This document shows, in pieces, positions 7,224 to 15,552 of a stretch of DNA of 34,974 nt; positions within the stretch are counted from its first letter, which is position 1; each line of letters starts with the position of its first letter. The position numbers were made by a program, and so were the translations under genes. The stretch comes from Flavobacteriaceae bacterium (GTDB lineage: Bacteria > Bacteroidota > Bacteroidia > Flavobacteriales > Flavobacteriaceae): NCBI GenBank assembly GCA_030621915.1, contig JAUXGV010000005.1, positions 1 through 34,974 of the forward strand. The letters are read 5' to 3'. Below the pieces are notes generated by a model that saw only the letters and a list, made by a program, of their open reading frames with translations, had not been told where the DNA came from and made no database searches.

Positions 7224-10022
7224 TTAAAACTGTTGGCCTATTATAAAATGTGTTTGCCATCCTCCAATTTCTCCAGCAGACCCCGCATAAGGATCAAAAC
7301 CATAACCAAAATCAATACCTAACAAACCAAAAGCAGGCATAAATACTCTTACACCGGCACCTGCAGATCGTTTCAATTTAAAAGGATTGAATTGCACTGA
7401 ATTGTCCCATGAATTTCCTCCTTCTAAAAAGGTAAGCGCATAAATGGAAGCCGATGGTTTCAATGTAATAGGATATCTCAATTCAAACCCAACTTTATTA
7501 TAAATGGTTCCACCTCTTAAATTTGATAAACTTCCATTGGGGTAACCTCTTAATGATATAACTGTTCGCCCATCAAAATTGCCTTGTTGTAATCCATCAC
7601 CACCCATATAGAATCTTTCAAAGGGTGGAGCTCCAATAGCGTCATTATAACCATCCATATATCCAACTTCTGCGTTTGACATTAAAATCATTTTGCCAAT
7701 AAGTGCAGTATACCATTTACCCGTAAAGGTTACTTTGTAAAATTCTAACCACTCATATTTTTCCTCATCTGGTAAACTGGTATAATCCTTATTATTAAAG
7801 GATGAATATGGAGGTGTTAATTTTAAACCTAAGTTAAATTGTGAACCAGTGCTGGGGAAAATCGGGCTAGGACCCGCATTATTTCTTCCAAAATTAATAG
7901 CTAGATTAAAGTTGTTTGAAATTCCGGTATTGTAATTAAACGAAGGTAAAAAGTAATTTTTTAAATCAAACCTTTGATAATTAAATGATGTGGATAAAGT
8001 AAAGAAATCATCGGGCCAAGTGAGTCGTTGGCTCAACCCAACTGATGCTCCAATAATATCTAATCGTTGATCCTTGTCTACATCTCTAGTGATATAATCA
8101 TACCTAAATTGTTTAGAATTGTAAATTGAAAAATTAAATCCCTTAGGTTTTTTACCACCCATCCAGGGCTCAGAAAAGTTAATACTATAGGTTTGAGAAT
8201 ATTTACTAAACTGCAATCGCAAACCTATGCTTTGACCATCTCCTCTTGGAACCGGTTTGTATTCGTCAAGCTTAAAAAGATTTCTAATGGCAAAGTTATT
8301 AAATGAAAGTCCCAATGTACCTATAAAGGTTCCGCCTCCATATCCACCTTGAAGCTCGATTTGACTGGATCCCTTTTCAGCCAAACTATATTCAATATCC
8401 ACTGTTTTGTCTTGATGATTCGGCTTAACATCCGGTACAATAGCTTCCGGATCTATATAACCCAATTGACCTAATTCACGAATAGATCGTACAATATCTT
8501 CCTTGCTAAAGAGTTCGCCGGGTTTGGTTCGGATCTCTCTCATTAGCACGTGGTCATTTGTTACATCATTTCCAACAATTGATACTTTCCTGAAGGTAGC
8601 AACTTCATCTTCAATTATTCTAATTTCTAAATCAATAATATTGTTTTCTGTACTTGTTTCAACCAAATCAACTGAAGAAAATAAATACCCCCGATTGTAA
8701 TATAAATTGGAAATATCCTGTGAATCAGGAGATCCATCACCTTTTACTCTTTCAATTAAGGCTTTTCCATTATAGGTGACTCCTTCATCAATTCTCAACA
8801 TACTCTGAAGTTGTCGATCTGAAAATGCAGTATTCCCTAAAAAGGAAATTTTACCGAATTTGTATCTTTCACCTTCATTAACTGTTATGTCTAAATTGAT
8901 CGTATTATTATCATTCCAGGATATCGAATCCTTAATAATTAAAGCATCACGATAACCAATTTCCTGATATTTTTCAACTACCTTCTTCAAGTCATCTTCA
9001 TAAACATCCTCGACTAATTTTGATGCTGTGAACATGCTCAATAGTCCTTTTTTAGCAATGGATTTTTCTTTTGTTTTTTTGAGTAATTTTTTCAATTTTT
9101 TATTACTCAATGCCGTATTATTATGAAAAGTAATTTGATTTATTTTTATCTTGTCACCCTTGTCTATAAGAATTAGAGCATCCTGAGAATTCGTTTGCGA
9201 AGTGTCTATCTTAGTTGAAATCGTAACTTTTGTTTTTAGAAACCCTTTTTCCTTATATTTTTTTTCAATTTGATTTTTGGTTGTAGTTACTAAATTTTCC
9301 GTAAGCATAGAGCCATTTTGAAATTCAATTTCTTTTTGAATCTCTTCAATTTTTGATTTTTTAACCCCCTTAATTGTTAATTTACCAACTTTATCCAGTT
9401 CATCAACATTAATTTCTAAATAAACCGAGTTTCCATCAATTTTTGTTACATATACCTCAACATTACTAAATAGTTTTGATCCCCATAATTTTTTAATTGC
9501 AGAAGATAGCTTATCTCCGGGGATTTTAATTTGTTGTCCGGTATTTAGTCCTGAAAAAATTAAAATGGATTGCTCTGCAATTGTTTCTATACCAACTACC
9601 GAAACACCACCAAGTATGTATTTCTTGTTTTTATCAATGATAATGGGTCCTGTATTTTTTTCTATTTTAGGTATTGTATCCAATACACTGTTGCTTTTTG
9701 GCAATGTGTCATTGAATTTCTCCTCCTTTGGGGCCGAAAATAGATCTCGATTCACAGGTAATATGGTATCCAAAGCATTCTCTGATTTCGGTACAGAATC
9801 CAAAATTTGATTCGCTGGGATAATGGTATCTAAGGACTTATTTAATTCAGATTTGTTTTTGGTTTCTGTTTTAATTGGGGCAAGAGTATCCTGTTTTTTA
9901 TCAATATTTGATTTCTCTTCTTGTGCATTTCCAGTAAAAATTATGAAAATTAAAAATAGGGGTAAAATACTGATTATTAGCTTATTTTCTGCCTGTATAA
10001 ATTTGTTCACTTGTTTTTCCAA
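7224..10022 (-). CDS. bamA: Outer membrane protein assembly factor BamA
   Basis: Multiple POTRA-like segments, C-terminal beta-barrel including GGDGLQQGNFDGRTVISLRGYPNG, terminal F. Adjacent to ompH genes. Track start is TTG; GTG at 10010 (MNKFIQAENKLIISIL) is an alternative. Confidence 0.93.
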   Translation of the reverse strand: MEKQVNKFIQAENKLIISILPLFLIFIIFTGNAQEEKSNIDKKQDTLAPIKTETKNKSELNKSLDTIIPANQILDSVPKSENALDTILPVNRDLFSAPKEEKFNDTLPKSNSVLDTIPKIEKNTGPIIIDKNKKYILGGVSVVGIETIAEQSILIFSGLNTGQQIKIPGDKLSSAIKKLWGSKLFSNVEVYVTKIDGNSVYLEINVDELDKVGKLTIKGVKKSKIEEIQKEIEFQNGSMLTENLVTTTKNQIEKKYKEKGFLKTKVTISTKIDTSQTNSQDALILIDKGDKIKINQITFHNNTALSNKKLKKLLKKTKEKSIAKKGLLSMFTASKLVEDVYEDDLKKVVEKYQEIGYRDALIIKDSISWNDNNTINLDITVNEGERYKFGKISFLGNTAFSDRQLQSMLRIDEGVTYNGKALIERVKGDGSPDSQDISNLYYNRGYLFSSVDLVETSTENNIIDLEIRIIEDEVATFRKVSIVGNDVTNDHVLMREIRTKPGELFSKEDIVRSIRELGQLGYIDPEAIVPDVKPNHQDKTVDIEYSLAEKGSSQIELQGGYGGGTFIGTLGLSFNNFAIRNLFKLDEYKPVPRGDGQSIGLRLQFSKYSQTYSINFSEPWMGGKKPKGFNFSIYNSKQFRYDYITRDVDKDQRLDIIGASVGLSQRLTWPDDFFTLSTSFNYQRFDLKNYFLPSFNYNTGISNNFNLAINFGRNNAGPSPIFPSTGSQFNLGLKLTPPYSSFNNKDYTSLPDEEKYEWLEFYKVTFTGKWYTALIGKMILMSNAEVGYMDGYNDAIGAPPFERFYMGGDGLQQGNFDGRTVISLRGYPNGSLSNLRGGTIYNKVGFELRYPITLKPSASIYALTFLEGGNSWDNSVQFNPFKLKRSAGAGVRVFMPAFGLLGIDFGYGFDPYAGSAGEIGGWQTHFIIGQQF
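9654..9833 (-). repeat. Tandem degenerate 30-bp (10-aa) repeat in the BamA N-terminal extension
   Basis: In-phase units: LDTIIPANQI / LDSVPKSENA / LDTILPVNRD / LFSAPKEEKF / NDTLPKSNSV / LDTIPKIEKN. Confidence 0.8.
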
Positions 10023-10734
10023 ATCGTCTTTCTCTACTTTGATAATCTAATATTGCTTCGTAAAAATCTTTCTTTCTAAAATCGGGCCATAGTACATTTG
10101 TGAAATACAATTCTGCATAGGCAATTTGCCATAATAAAAAATTGCTGATACGTTTTTCACCACTCGTTCGTATCAAAAAATCAACGACGGGCAAAGTAAA
10201 TGTATATAAATGACTATTTATAGTATTTTCATCAATTTCTTCAATATTCAGTTCATTATTAACAATTTTTTTAGAAATATTCTTAACAGCATTTATTATT
10301 TCTTCCCGAGAGCCGTAATTTAAGGCTAAAGTGAGTGTTAAGCCCTTGTTATTTTTGGTCTTTTCAATTACTTCTAAGAGCTCTTTCTTAGCATTTTTTG
10401 GTAACTTTTCTATATTACCTATGGATTGTAGTTTTACATCATTTTCCTGAAAGGTTGTGAGCTCTTTTTTTAGAGAATTTACTAGTATACCCATTAAAAT
10501 ATTAACTTCAACTTTGGGGCGTTTCCAGTTTTCTGTGGAAAATGTATACAGGGTTAGTGCAGTGATTTCTAGTTCTACCGTCGCTTCAACTATTTCTTTA
10601 ACGGATTTCACACCGTTTCTATGACCAAATACTCTTGTAAACCCTCTTTTTTTTGCCCAACGCCCATTGCCATCCATAATTATGGCAACATGTTTAGGTA
10701 ATTTGTTTTTATCAATTTGATCCTTAATATTCAT
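9982..10734 (-). CDS. uppS: Isoprenyl transferase (undecaprenyl diphosphate synthase family)
   Basis: HVAIIMDGNGRWAKKRGFTRVFGHRNGVKSVKEIV and DFLIRTSGEKRISNFLLWQIAYAELYFTNVLWPDF. ATG at 10734 is preferred over the extended track ORF, which runs into the upstream gene. Confidence 0.94.
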   Translation of the reverse strand: MNIKDQIDKNKLPKHVAIIMDGNGRWAKKRGFTRVFGHRNGVKSVKEIVEATVELEITALTLYTFSTENWKRPKVEVNILMGILVNSLKKELTTFQENDVKLQSIGNIEKLPKNAKKELLEVIEKTKNNKGLTLTLALNYGSREEIINAVKNISKKIVNNELNIEEIDENTINSHLYTFTLPVVDFLIRTSGEKRISNFLLWQIAYAELYFTNVLWPDFRKKDFYEAILDYQSRERRFGKTSEQIYTGRK

Positions 10735-10736
10735 CT

Positions 10737-11396
10737 TTAAAAAAAGTGGTTTCCGGTATAACAGCCTTCCCTGCCAAATGCATATACAAGGGTTATTCCT
10801 GTAAATACATACCAATCATTCCCATTTGAGTAATTTATTTGTGTACCATCAACATATTGAGGATATCCATCAATATCATCTTTAAAAGTATATCTAAATG
10901 AAGTCTCAAAAGCGACACCTATGTTTCTTGCTAATTTTGTTTTGTAACCAATACCAAAAGGAACTGTAAAATTAAAAGTTCGTCCATTATTAACAGTACC
11001 GTAATTCACAACAGCTAATTCTGCAATAATATAAGGAGTTTGAGTATATCCTATTTTTGATAAATTGTATTTAAAAAAATGATATTCAATTCCAGCTGCC
11101 AATTCATGTAAGCTATTACTAAATTCTAATCCTCTAAACTTTCTATAGGAATTATTAGAATTAATGTCATTACCAGTAACTTTTGAATAGGTATAGGTAG
11201 CTCTTATTGAATATTGAGGATGCATATTCCATTTGTAAATTGCTCCAATTGCATAACTATTGGGGTAAATATAAGTTGTCTTGCCTATGTCACCAATATA
11301 ATTACTTCCCCCTAAAAAAACTCCTACTTCATTAATTTGAGCAAAAGAAAGTTTGAAACAGACAAAAAACAAAAAAATAAATAACGTTTTTTTCAT
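10737..11396 (-). CDS. DUF6089-type outer membrane beta-barrel protein
   Basis: Signal peptide MKKTLFIFLFFVCFKLSFAQ then INEVGVFLGGSNYIGDIG; position between nadK and uppS is typical of this family. Confidence 0.8.
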   Translation of the reverse strand: MKKTLFIFLFFVCFKLSFAQINEVGVFLGGSNYIGDIGKTTYIYPNSYAIGAIYKWNMHPQYSIRATYTYSKVTGNDINSNNSYRKFRGLEFSNSLHELAAGIEYHFFKYNLSKIGYTQTPYIIAELAVVNYGTVNNGRTFNFTVPFGIGYKTKLARNIGVAFETSFRYTFKDDIDGYPQYVDGTQINYSNGNDWYVFTGITLVYAFGREGCYTGNHFF

Positions 11397-11506
11397 CATA
11401 AAAAATAGTTCGCAAAGATAAATAAATACTCTTTCAATCAATTGAATTAAAAGCCCTTTTTTGATTAACAGTTTTTTAAGTGTAAAATTGTGTAATAAGC
11501 AGTAAT

Positions 11507-12388
11507 TTAATTGCGTTTATCTTCTCCCCAAAGTAATTTTTCACGAAGTGTTTTTATGAAAGTTTGGTCGTTTAACTGAACTATTTTTACAGTGAAGTCA
11601 CATTTTTCAACTGAAATTTCATCATAACTTGAAATTGTTGTTTGACGTGAGTCTAAGGAAAGAAGAGCCTCATGCTCTCTACTGTCCACTTTTAAAACAA
11701 TTTTGGTTCCGTCAGGAATTACCAAAGGCCTGGCTATCAAACTATGTGGAGCAATAGGAGTTAGGACCAAATTATTGGAATTTGGTGAAATCACAGGGCC
11801 ATTGCAACTCAGTGAATATCCGGTTGAACCTGTTGGAGTCGCAACAATCAAACCATCCGCCCAATATGTTGTTAAATATTCACCATCAAGTATGGTTTTA
11901 ATTGATATCATTGATGAAGTATTTTTTCTTATTACAGAAATTTCATTCAAAGCAAAATTCAGCTCTTTAAGATCACTGTTTTTATTCTTTGTTGTTGCCT
12001 TGATCAAAGTTCGTTCTTTCAAAACAAAACTCCCCTTTAACAAAGAAATAATTGAATCATGTATTTTTTCCTTTTGAATAGTTGCTAAAAAACCTAATCT
12101 TCCTGTATTTATTCCTACAATTGGAATGTTTAAATCTCTCACAAAGGTAACTGAACGTAAAAAAGTACCATCACCTCCCACACTAAAGAATAGGTCAATG
12201 GTAGAATCTAGGTCATTATAATTTTTAAAAGTACCATGTTTGATCTCAGAGTTTGTCTCTTTGTAGTAATTGTATAGTTTTTTTTCAAAAACAATCGTAA
12301 CGCCATTTTCAACCAGAATATCAACTAATAAATTGATGTATTTTTTTGTCGTTTCATTGTTCGACTGTCCATAAACTCCAACTTTCAT
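11507..12388 (-). CDS. nadK: NAD kinase
   Basis: SVGGDGTFLRSV (GGDG), NTGRLGFLAT, and TPTGSTGYSLSCNGPVISP motifs. Confidence 0.95.
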   Translation of the reverse strand: MKVGVYGQSNNETTKKYINLLVDILVENGVTIVFEKKLYNYYKETNSEIKHGTFKNYNDLDSTIDLFFSVGGDGTFLRSVTFVRDLNIPIVGINTGRLGFLATIQKEKIHDSIISLLKGSFVLKERTLIKATTKNKNSDLKELNFALNEISVIRKNTSSMISIKTILDGEYLTTYWADGLIVATPTGSTGYSLSCNGPVISPNSNNLVLTPIAPHSLIARPLVIPDGTKIVLKVDSREHEALLSLDSRQTTISSYDEISVEKCDFTVKIVQLNDQTFIKTLREKLLWGEDKRN

Positions 12389-12405
12389 AAAAAAATGTTA
12401 TAACA

Positions 12406-13065
12406 CTAAATGTTTAAATATTTTTGCAAATAATCTGATCTGTTATTCAGTTCCTCTAAGTATTTATCCTTTTCAAATTCATTTAAAATATTATAATTAT
12501 ATCTTCTAAATGATTGCAAGGTATTGCTAATATCATGCAAACTTAATTTTAATGTTATTTGAATAATTTCGTTTTCAATATTTGATACAAATGCACCAAA
12601 TAATGTAGCTTTGTTAGATTCTATAATTTGAGATATTTCACTAAATGAATATTCATTAATTCCTTTTTCAATCACCAAAACAACACCATTTTCATGAATA
12701 AAAGGTGTGCACTTAAAAATATTTAAAAAATCATCCAATTCATAGTATCCAACGTATCTATTCTTATCATTCAATACAGGAATTAAATTGGTATTGTAGG
12801 TGGCAAAATACTCAAGAACTTCAAACCAATTTACTTTTTCCGAAGTATAAAATGCTTGCAATTGATTTTTTATTTCTAATAGGGTTTTTTTGTCAAATTC
12901 TGGATATTCTAAAATTTCTCTGGCAATCAATCCACAAAATAAGTTGCCATCTACTACAGGCAAATGAGAGTAAGGAAGGCGGTTAAATAAATTCAGAGCT
13001 TTGACAATATTATCCTTCAAATTTAAAGGTTTGATATCATTTAGTATGTAGTTTGTTGTAAGCAT
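12406..13065 (-). CDS. CBS domain-containing protein
   Basis: CBS-pair-like FNRLPYSHLPVVDGNLFCGLIAREIL and NLIPVLNDKNRYVGYYELDDFL; upstream neighbour of nadK. Confidence 0.82.
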   Translation of the reverse strand: MLTTNYILNDIKPLNLKDNIVKALNLFNRLPYSHLPVVDGNLFCGLIAREILEYPEFDKKTLLEIKNQLQAFYTSEKVNWFEVLEYFATYNTNLIPVLNDKNRYVGYYELDDFLNIFKCTPFIHENGVVLVIEKGINEYSFSEISQIIESNKATLFGAFVSNIENEIIQITLKLSLHDISNTLQSFRRYNYNILNEFEKDKYLEELNNRSDYLQKYLNI

Positions 13066-13180
13066 AAATTTATTCGTAATACCAGAAATAACTTTTAAAA
13101 TTGTAATTTTGTAAACCGATATTAATTTACTTCGTAAAGATATAATATCTTCTTTTATAAAATAGACAATTAGGTTTTTT

Positions 13181-13903
13181 ATGACAAAGTTAAGTGTAAA
13201 TATAAATAAAATTGCAACCCTTAGAAATGCCCGTGGTGGTCATACCCCGGATTTGATACAAACTGCTATAGATATTCAGGAGTTTGGAGCACAAGGAATT
13301 ACCATTCATCCAAGGCCAGATGAAAGGCATATAAAATATCAAGATGCCTTTGATTTAAAACCAAAGGTTATAACAGAATTCAATATTGAAGGAAATCCAA
13401 TCGATAAGTTCATTGATCTCGTTAAGAAAATTAAGCCTGAACAAGTTACTTTGGTTCCTGATTCAATTGATGCTATTACCTCAAATGCCGGCTGGGATAC
13501 TATTAAAAATCAAAGTTTTTTACAGGAGGTTATTGCAGAATTTAAGCGAAATAAAATCCGGACCTCTATCTTTATGAATCCTGATGCCTCATTAATGGAG
13601 TCAGCTGCCAATACTGGAACAAATAGGGTAGAATTGTATACAGAAGCTTATGCCGTTGGTTATTCCAAGGGGAATTCAAAAAGCATTGAGCCTTATATTG
13701 AGGCTGCTAATAAAGCCAATCAATATGGAATGGATGTCAATGCGGGTCATGATTTAAGTTTAAATAATCTCGAATTTTTTGCAAATAATATTCCCAATTT
13801 ACTGGAAGTTTCAATTGGCCATGCCCTGATCTGTGAATCATTGTATTTTGGTCTGCAAAATGTTGTGAATATGTATTTGCAAAAATTAAAGAATAAAAAT
13901 TAA
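13181..13903 (+). CDS. pdxJ: Pyridoxine 5'-phosphate synthase
   Basis: MTKLSVNINKIATLRNARGGHTPDLIQ, GAQGITIHPRPDERHI, VNAGHDLSLNNL, and EVSIGHALI motifs. Confidence 0.95.
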   Translation: MTKLSVNINKIATLRNARGGHTPDLIQTAIDIQEFGAQGITIHPRPDERHIKYQDAFDLKPKVITEFNIEGNPIDKFIDLVKKIKPEQVTLVPDSIDAITSNAGWDTIKNQSFLQEVIAEFKRNKIRTSIFMNPDASLMESAANTGTNRVELYTEAYAVGYSKGNSKSIEPYIEAANKANQYGMDVNAGHDLSLNNLEFFANNIPNLLEVSIGHALICESLYFGLQNVVNMYLQKLKNKN

Positions 13904-14225
13904 TTCAACATATCATAAATTGGCGAATTTATGTCATAAAGAAAATTCAAAGAGAAGAGGAGTACAATATAGAATTGTATGGTTCAAATGATTGGGAGGA
14001 CATTGAAATAAATTCAAAATCTGAATGGGCTAATTTAATTGAAAATCTATTTCAGGTTCAAAAAGCACTAATAGAAATTTAATGAATCAATCGGATTCAA
14101 TTCTAGAGGATCCAGTGCCGGGAAGAAACCATAATTTTAGGTTTTTAATTGAAGGAATGATTCAGCATGATATTTATCATTTAGGCCAAATAGGTTTGAT
14201 GGCCAAATTAAAAACAGAATCGTAA
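13903..14225 (+). pseudogene. DinB-family protein remnant, N-terminally truncated and split between two frames
   Basis: Manual translation: IQHIINWRIYVIKKIQREEEYNIELYGSNDWEDIEINSKSEWANLIENLFQVQKALIEI* (to 14082), then in another frame MNQSDSILEDPVPGRNHNFRFLIEGMIQHDIYHLGQIGLMAKLKTES* (14082-14225). The H-x3-WR and HDxYHxGQI segments are DinB-like. Confidence 0.75.
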
Positions 14226-14999
14226 ATGGCAAATATATTACATTCGATAATTTTAGAAGAAGGAGAGCCATTATTAATCCTCCATGGATATTTTGGTATG
14301 GGTGATAATTGGAAAACACTTGGTAAGAAATTTGCCGAAGATTATCAGGTTCATTTGATTGATCAAAGAAATCATGGGCGAAGTTTTCATTCAGATGAAT
14401 TTAATTATGAACTAATGGTGGAGGATTTATTCAATTATATCAAACATCACGGCTTAGGAAAAGTGAACCTTTTGGGTCATTCTATGGGTGGAAAGGTAGC
14501 CATGTTCTTTGCTGTAAAACACTCGCAATTAGTGAATAAATTGTTGATTGCTGATATAGGGCCAAAATTTTATCCTCCCCATCATAAAACGATATTAACT
14601 GCCCTAGAATCAGTTGATTTTTCTACTATTAGGTCAAGGGGTGAGGTTGATATAATACTTCAAAAGTTTATTCCAGAAATAGGCGTTCGACAGTTTTTAT
14701 TAAAAAATCTATATCGTAAAACCAAAGACAGTTTTGATTATCGTTTTAACCTCAAAAGTTTGGTAATGAATAATGATGAAATTGGTATCGGTTTGGCATC
14801 GAATGATCAATTCTTGGGGAAGACCATGTTTTTAAAAGGTGAAAATTCGGCATACATCACTAAGGATGATGAAACGTTAATTACTTTCCATTTTCCTGAT
14901 AATGATATTGTTACTATTAGTAAGTCAGGGCATTGGCTTCATGCGGAAAATCCTTTCGAATTTTATCAAAATGTTGTAGGGTTTATTGAAAATGTTTAA
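14226..14999 (+). CDS. Alpha/beta fold hydrolase (YbfF-like)
   Basis: LLILHGYFGMGDNWKTLG, IDQRNHGRSFHSD, LLGHSMGGKVAMFFA nucleophile elbow, and SGHWLHAENP catalytic His. Confidence 0.92.
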   Translation: MANILHSIILEEGEPLLILHGYFGMGDNWKTLGKKFAEDYQVHLIDQRNHGRSFHSDEFNYELMVEDLFNYIKHHGLGKVNLLGHSMGGKVAMFFAVKHSQLVNKLLIADIGPKFYPPHHKTILTALESVDFSTIRSRGEVDIILQKFIPEIGVRQFLLKNLYRKTKDSFDYRFNLKSLVMNNDEIGIGLASNDQFLGKTMFLKGENSAYITKDDETLITFHFPDNDIVTISKSGHWLHAENPFEFYQNVVGFIENV

Positions 15000-15028
15000 T
15001 TTGGTGATTTAACCAAAAATTATTTATT

Positions 15029-15367
15029 ATGAATTTTATTTTGAAAATGTTTCTCACCGCAGCTGCGGTATTATTAATTGCTAATTTTTTAAGCGGTGTT
15101 CATGTTGAAAGTTATTCAGTTGCAATTATTGTTGCCCTGGTTTTAGGATTTTTGTTTGCCTTCTTGAAGCCAATTTTGGTCATTTTAACTTTGCCAATCA
15201 CCATTGTAACTTTAGGTTTTTTTCTACTTGTAATTAATACTATAATTATTTTATTGGTAGATAAATTGGTAAGTGGGTTTGGTGTTGATGGATTTTGGAC
15301 AGCTATGATTTTTAGTATTTTGCTCTCATTTGTACAGTCTATATTACATTCTTTGGTAAAAGAATAA
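15029..15367 (+). CDS. Phage holin family 4-like small membrane protein (cellular, not a prophage marker)
   Basis: 112-aa hydrophobic protein with several TM segments; GFLFAFLKPILVILTLPITIVTLGFFLLVINTIIILL is typical of this family. Confidence 0.82.
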   Translation: MNFILKMFLTAAAVLLIANFLSGVHVESYSVAIIVALVLGFLFAFLKPILVILTLPITIVTLGFFLLVINTIIILLVDKLVSGFGVDGFWTAMIFSILLSFVQSILHSLVKE

Positions 15368-15552
15368 GGAGTATTTTGTCAAGAAATTCCTTAACTTATT
15401 AAGTTCTTAGACAAATTAACAAACATTAACTTGATTTGTATATTATTTGATGTTTTTCCTTGCTATTATATCATTCTAATTGATTATTTTTGCACCCGCA
15501 TTTATTGGAAAATAAAAGTATATTTTTTAAAGATTTTATAAATAATTATCAA

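Noticed and set aside
8503-10050. Plus-strand ORFs 8503-8700, 9565-9810, 9823-10050
   Set aside because: Antisense to bamA/uppS with no recognisable domain.
11703-12077. Plus-strand 124-aa ORF
   Set aside because: Antisense to nadK; sense frame has all NAD kinase motifs.
13137-13151. AAGATAT-A-ATATCTT palindrome upstream of pdxJ
   Set aside because: AT-only repeat in a low-GC intergenic region; too likely by chance to call an operator.
13386-13577. Alternative plus-strand ORF within pdxJ
   Set aside because: Out-of-frame overlap in a conserved enzyme; no domain.
15029-15367. Holin-like protein as a prophage marker
   Set aside because: This small membrane protein family is common in bacterial chromosomes; no other phage gene is present.
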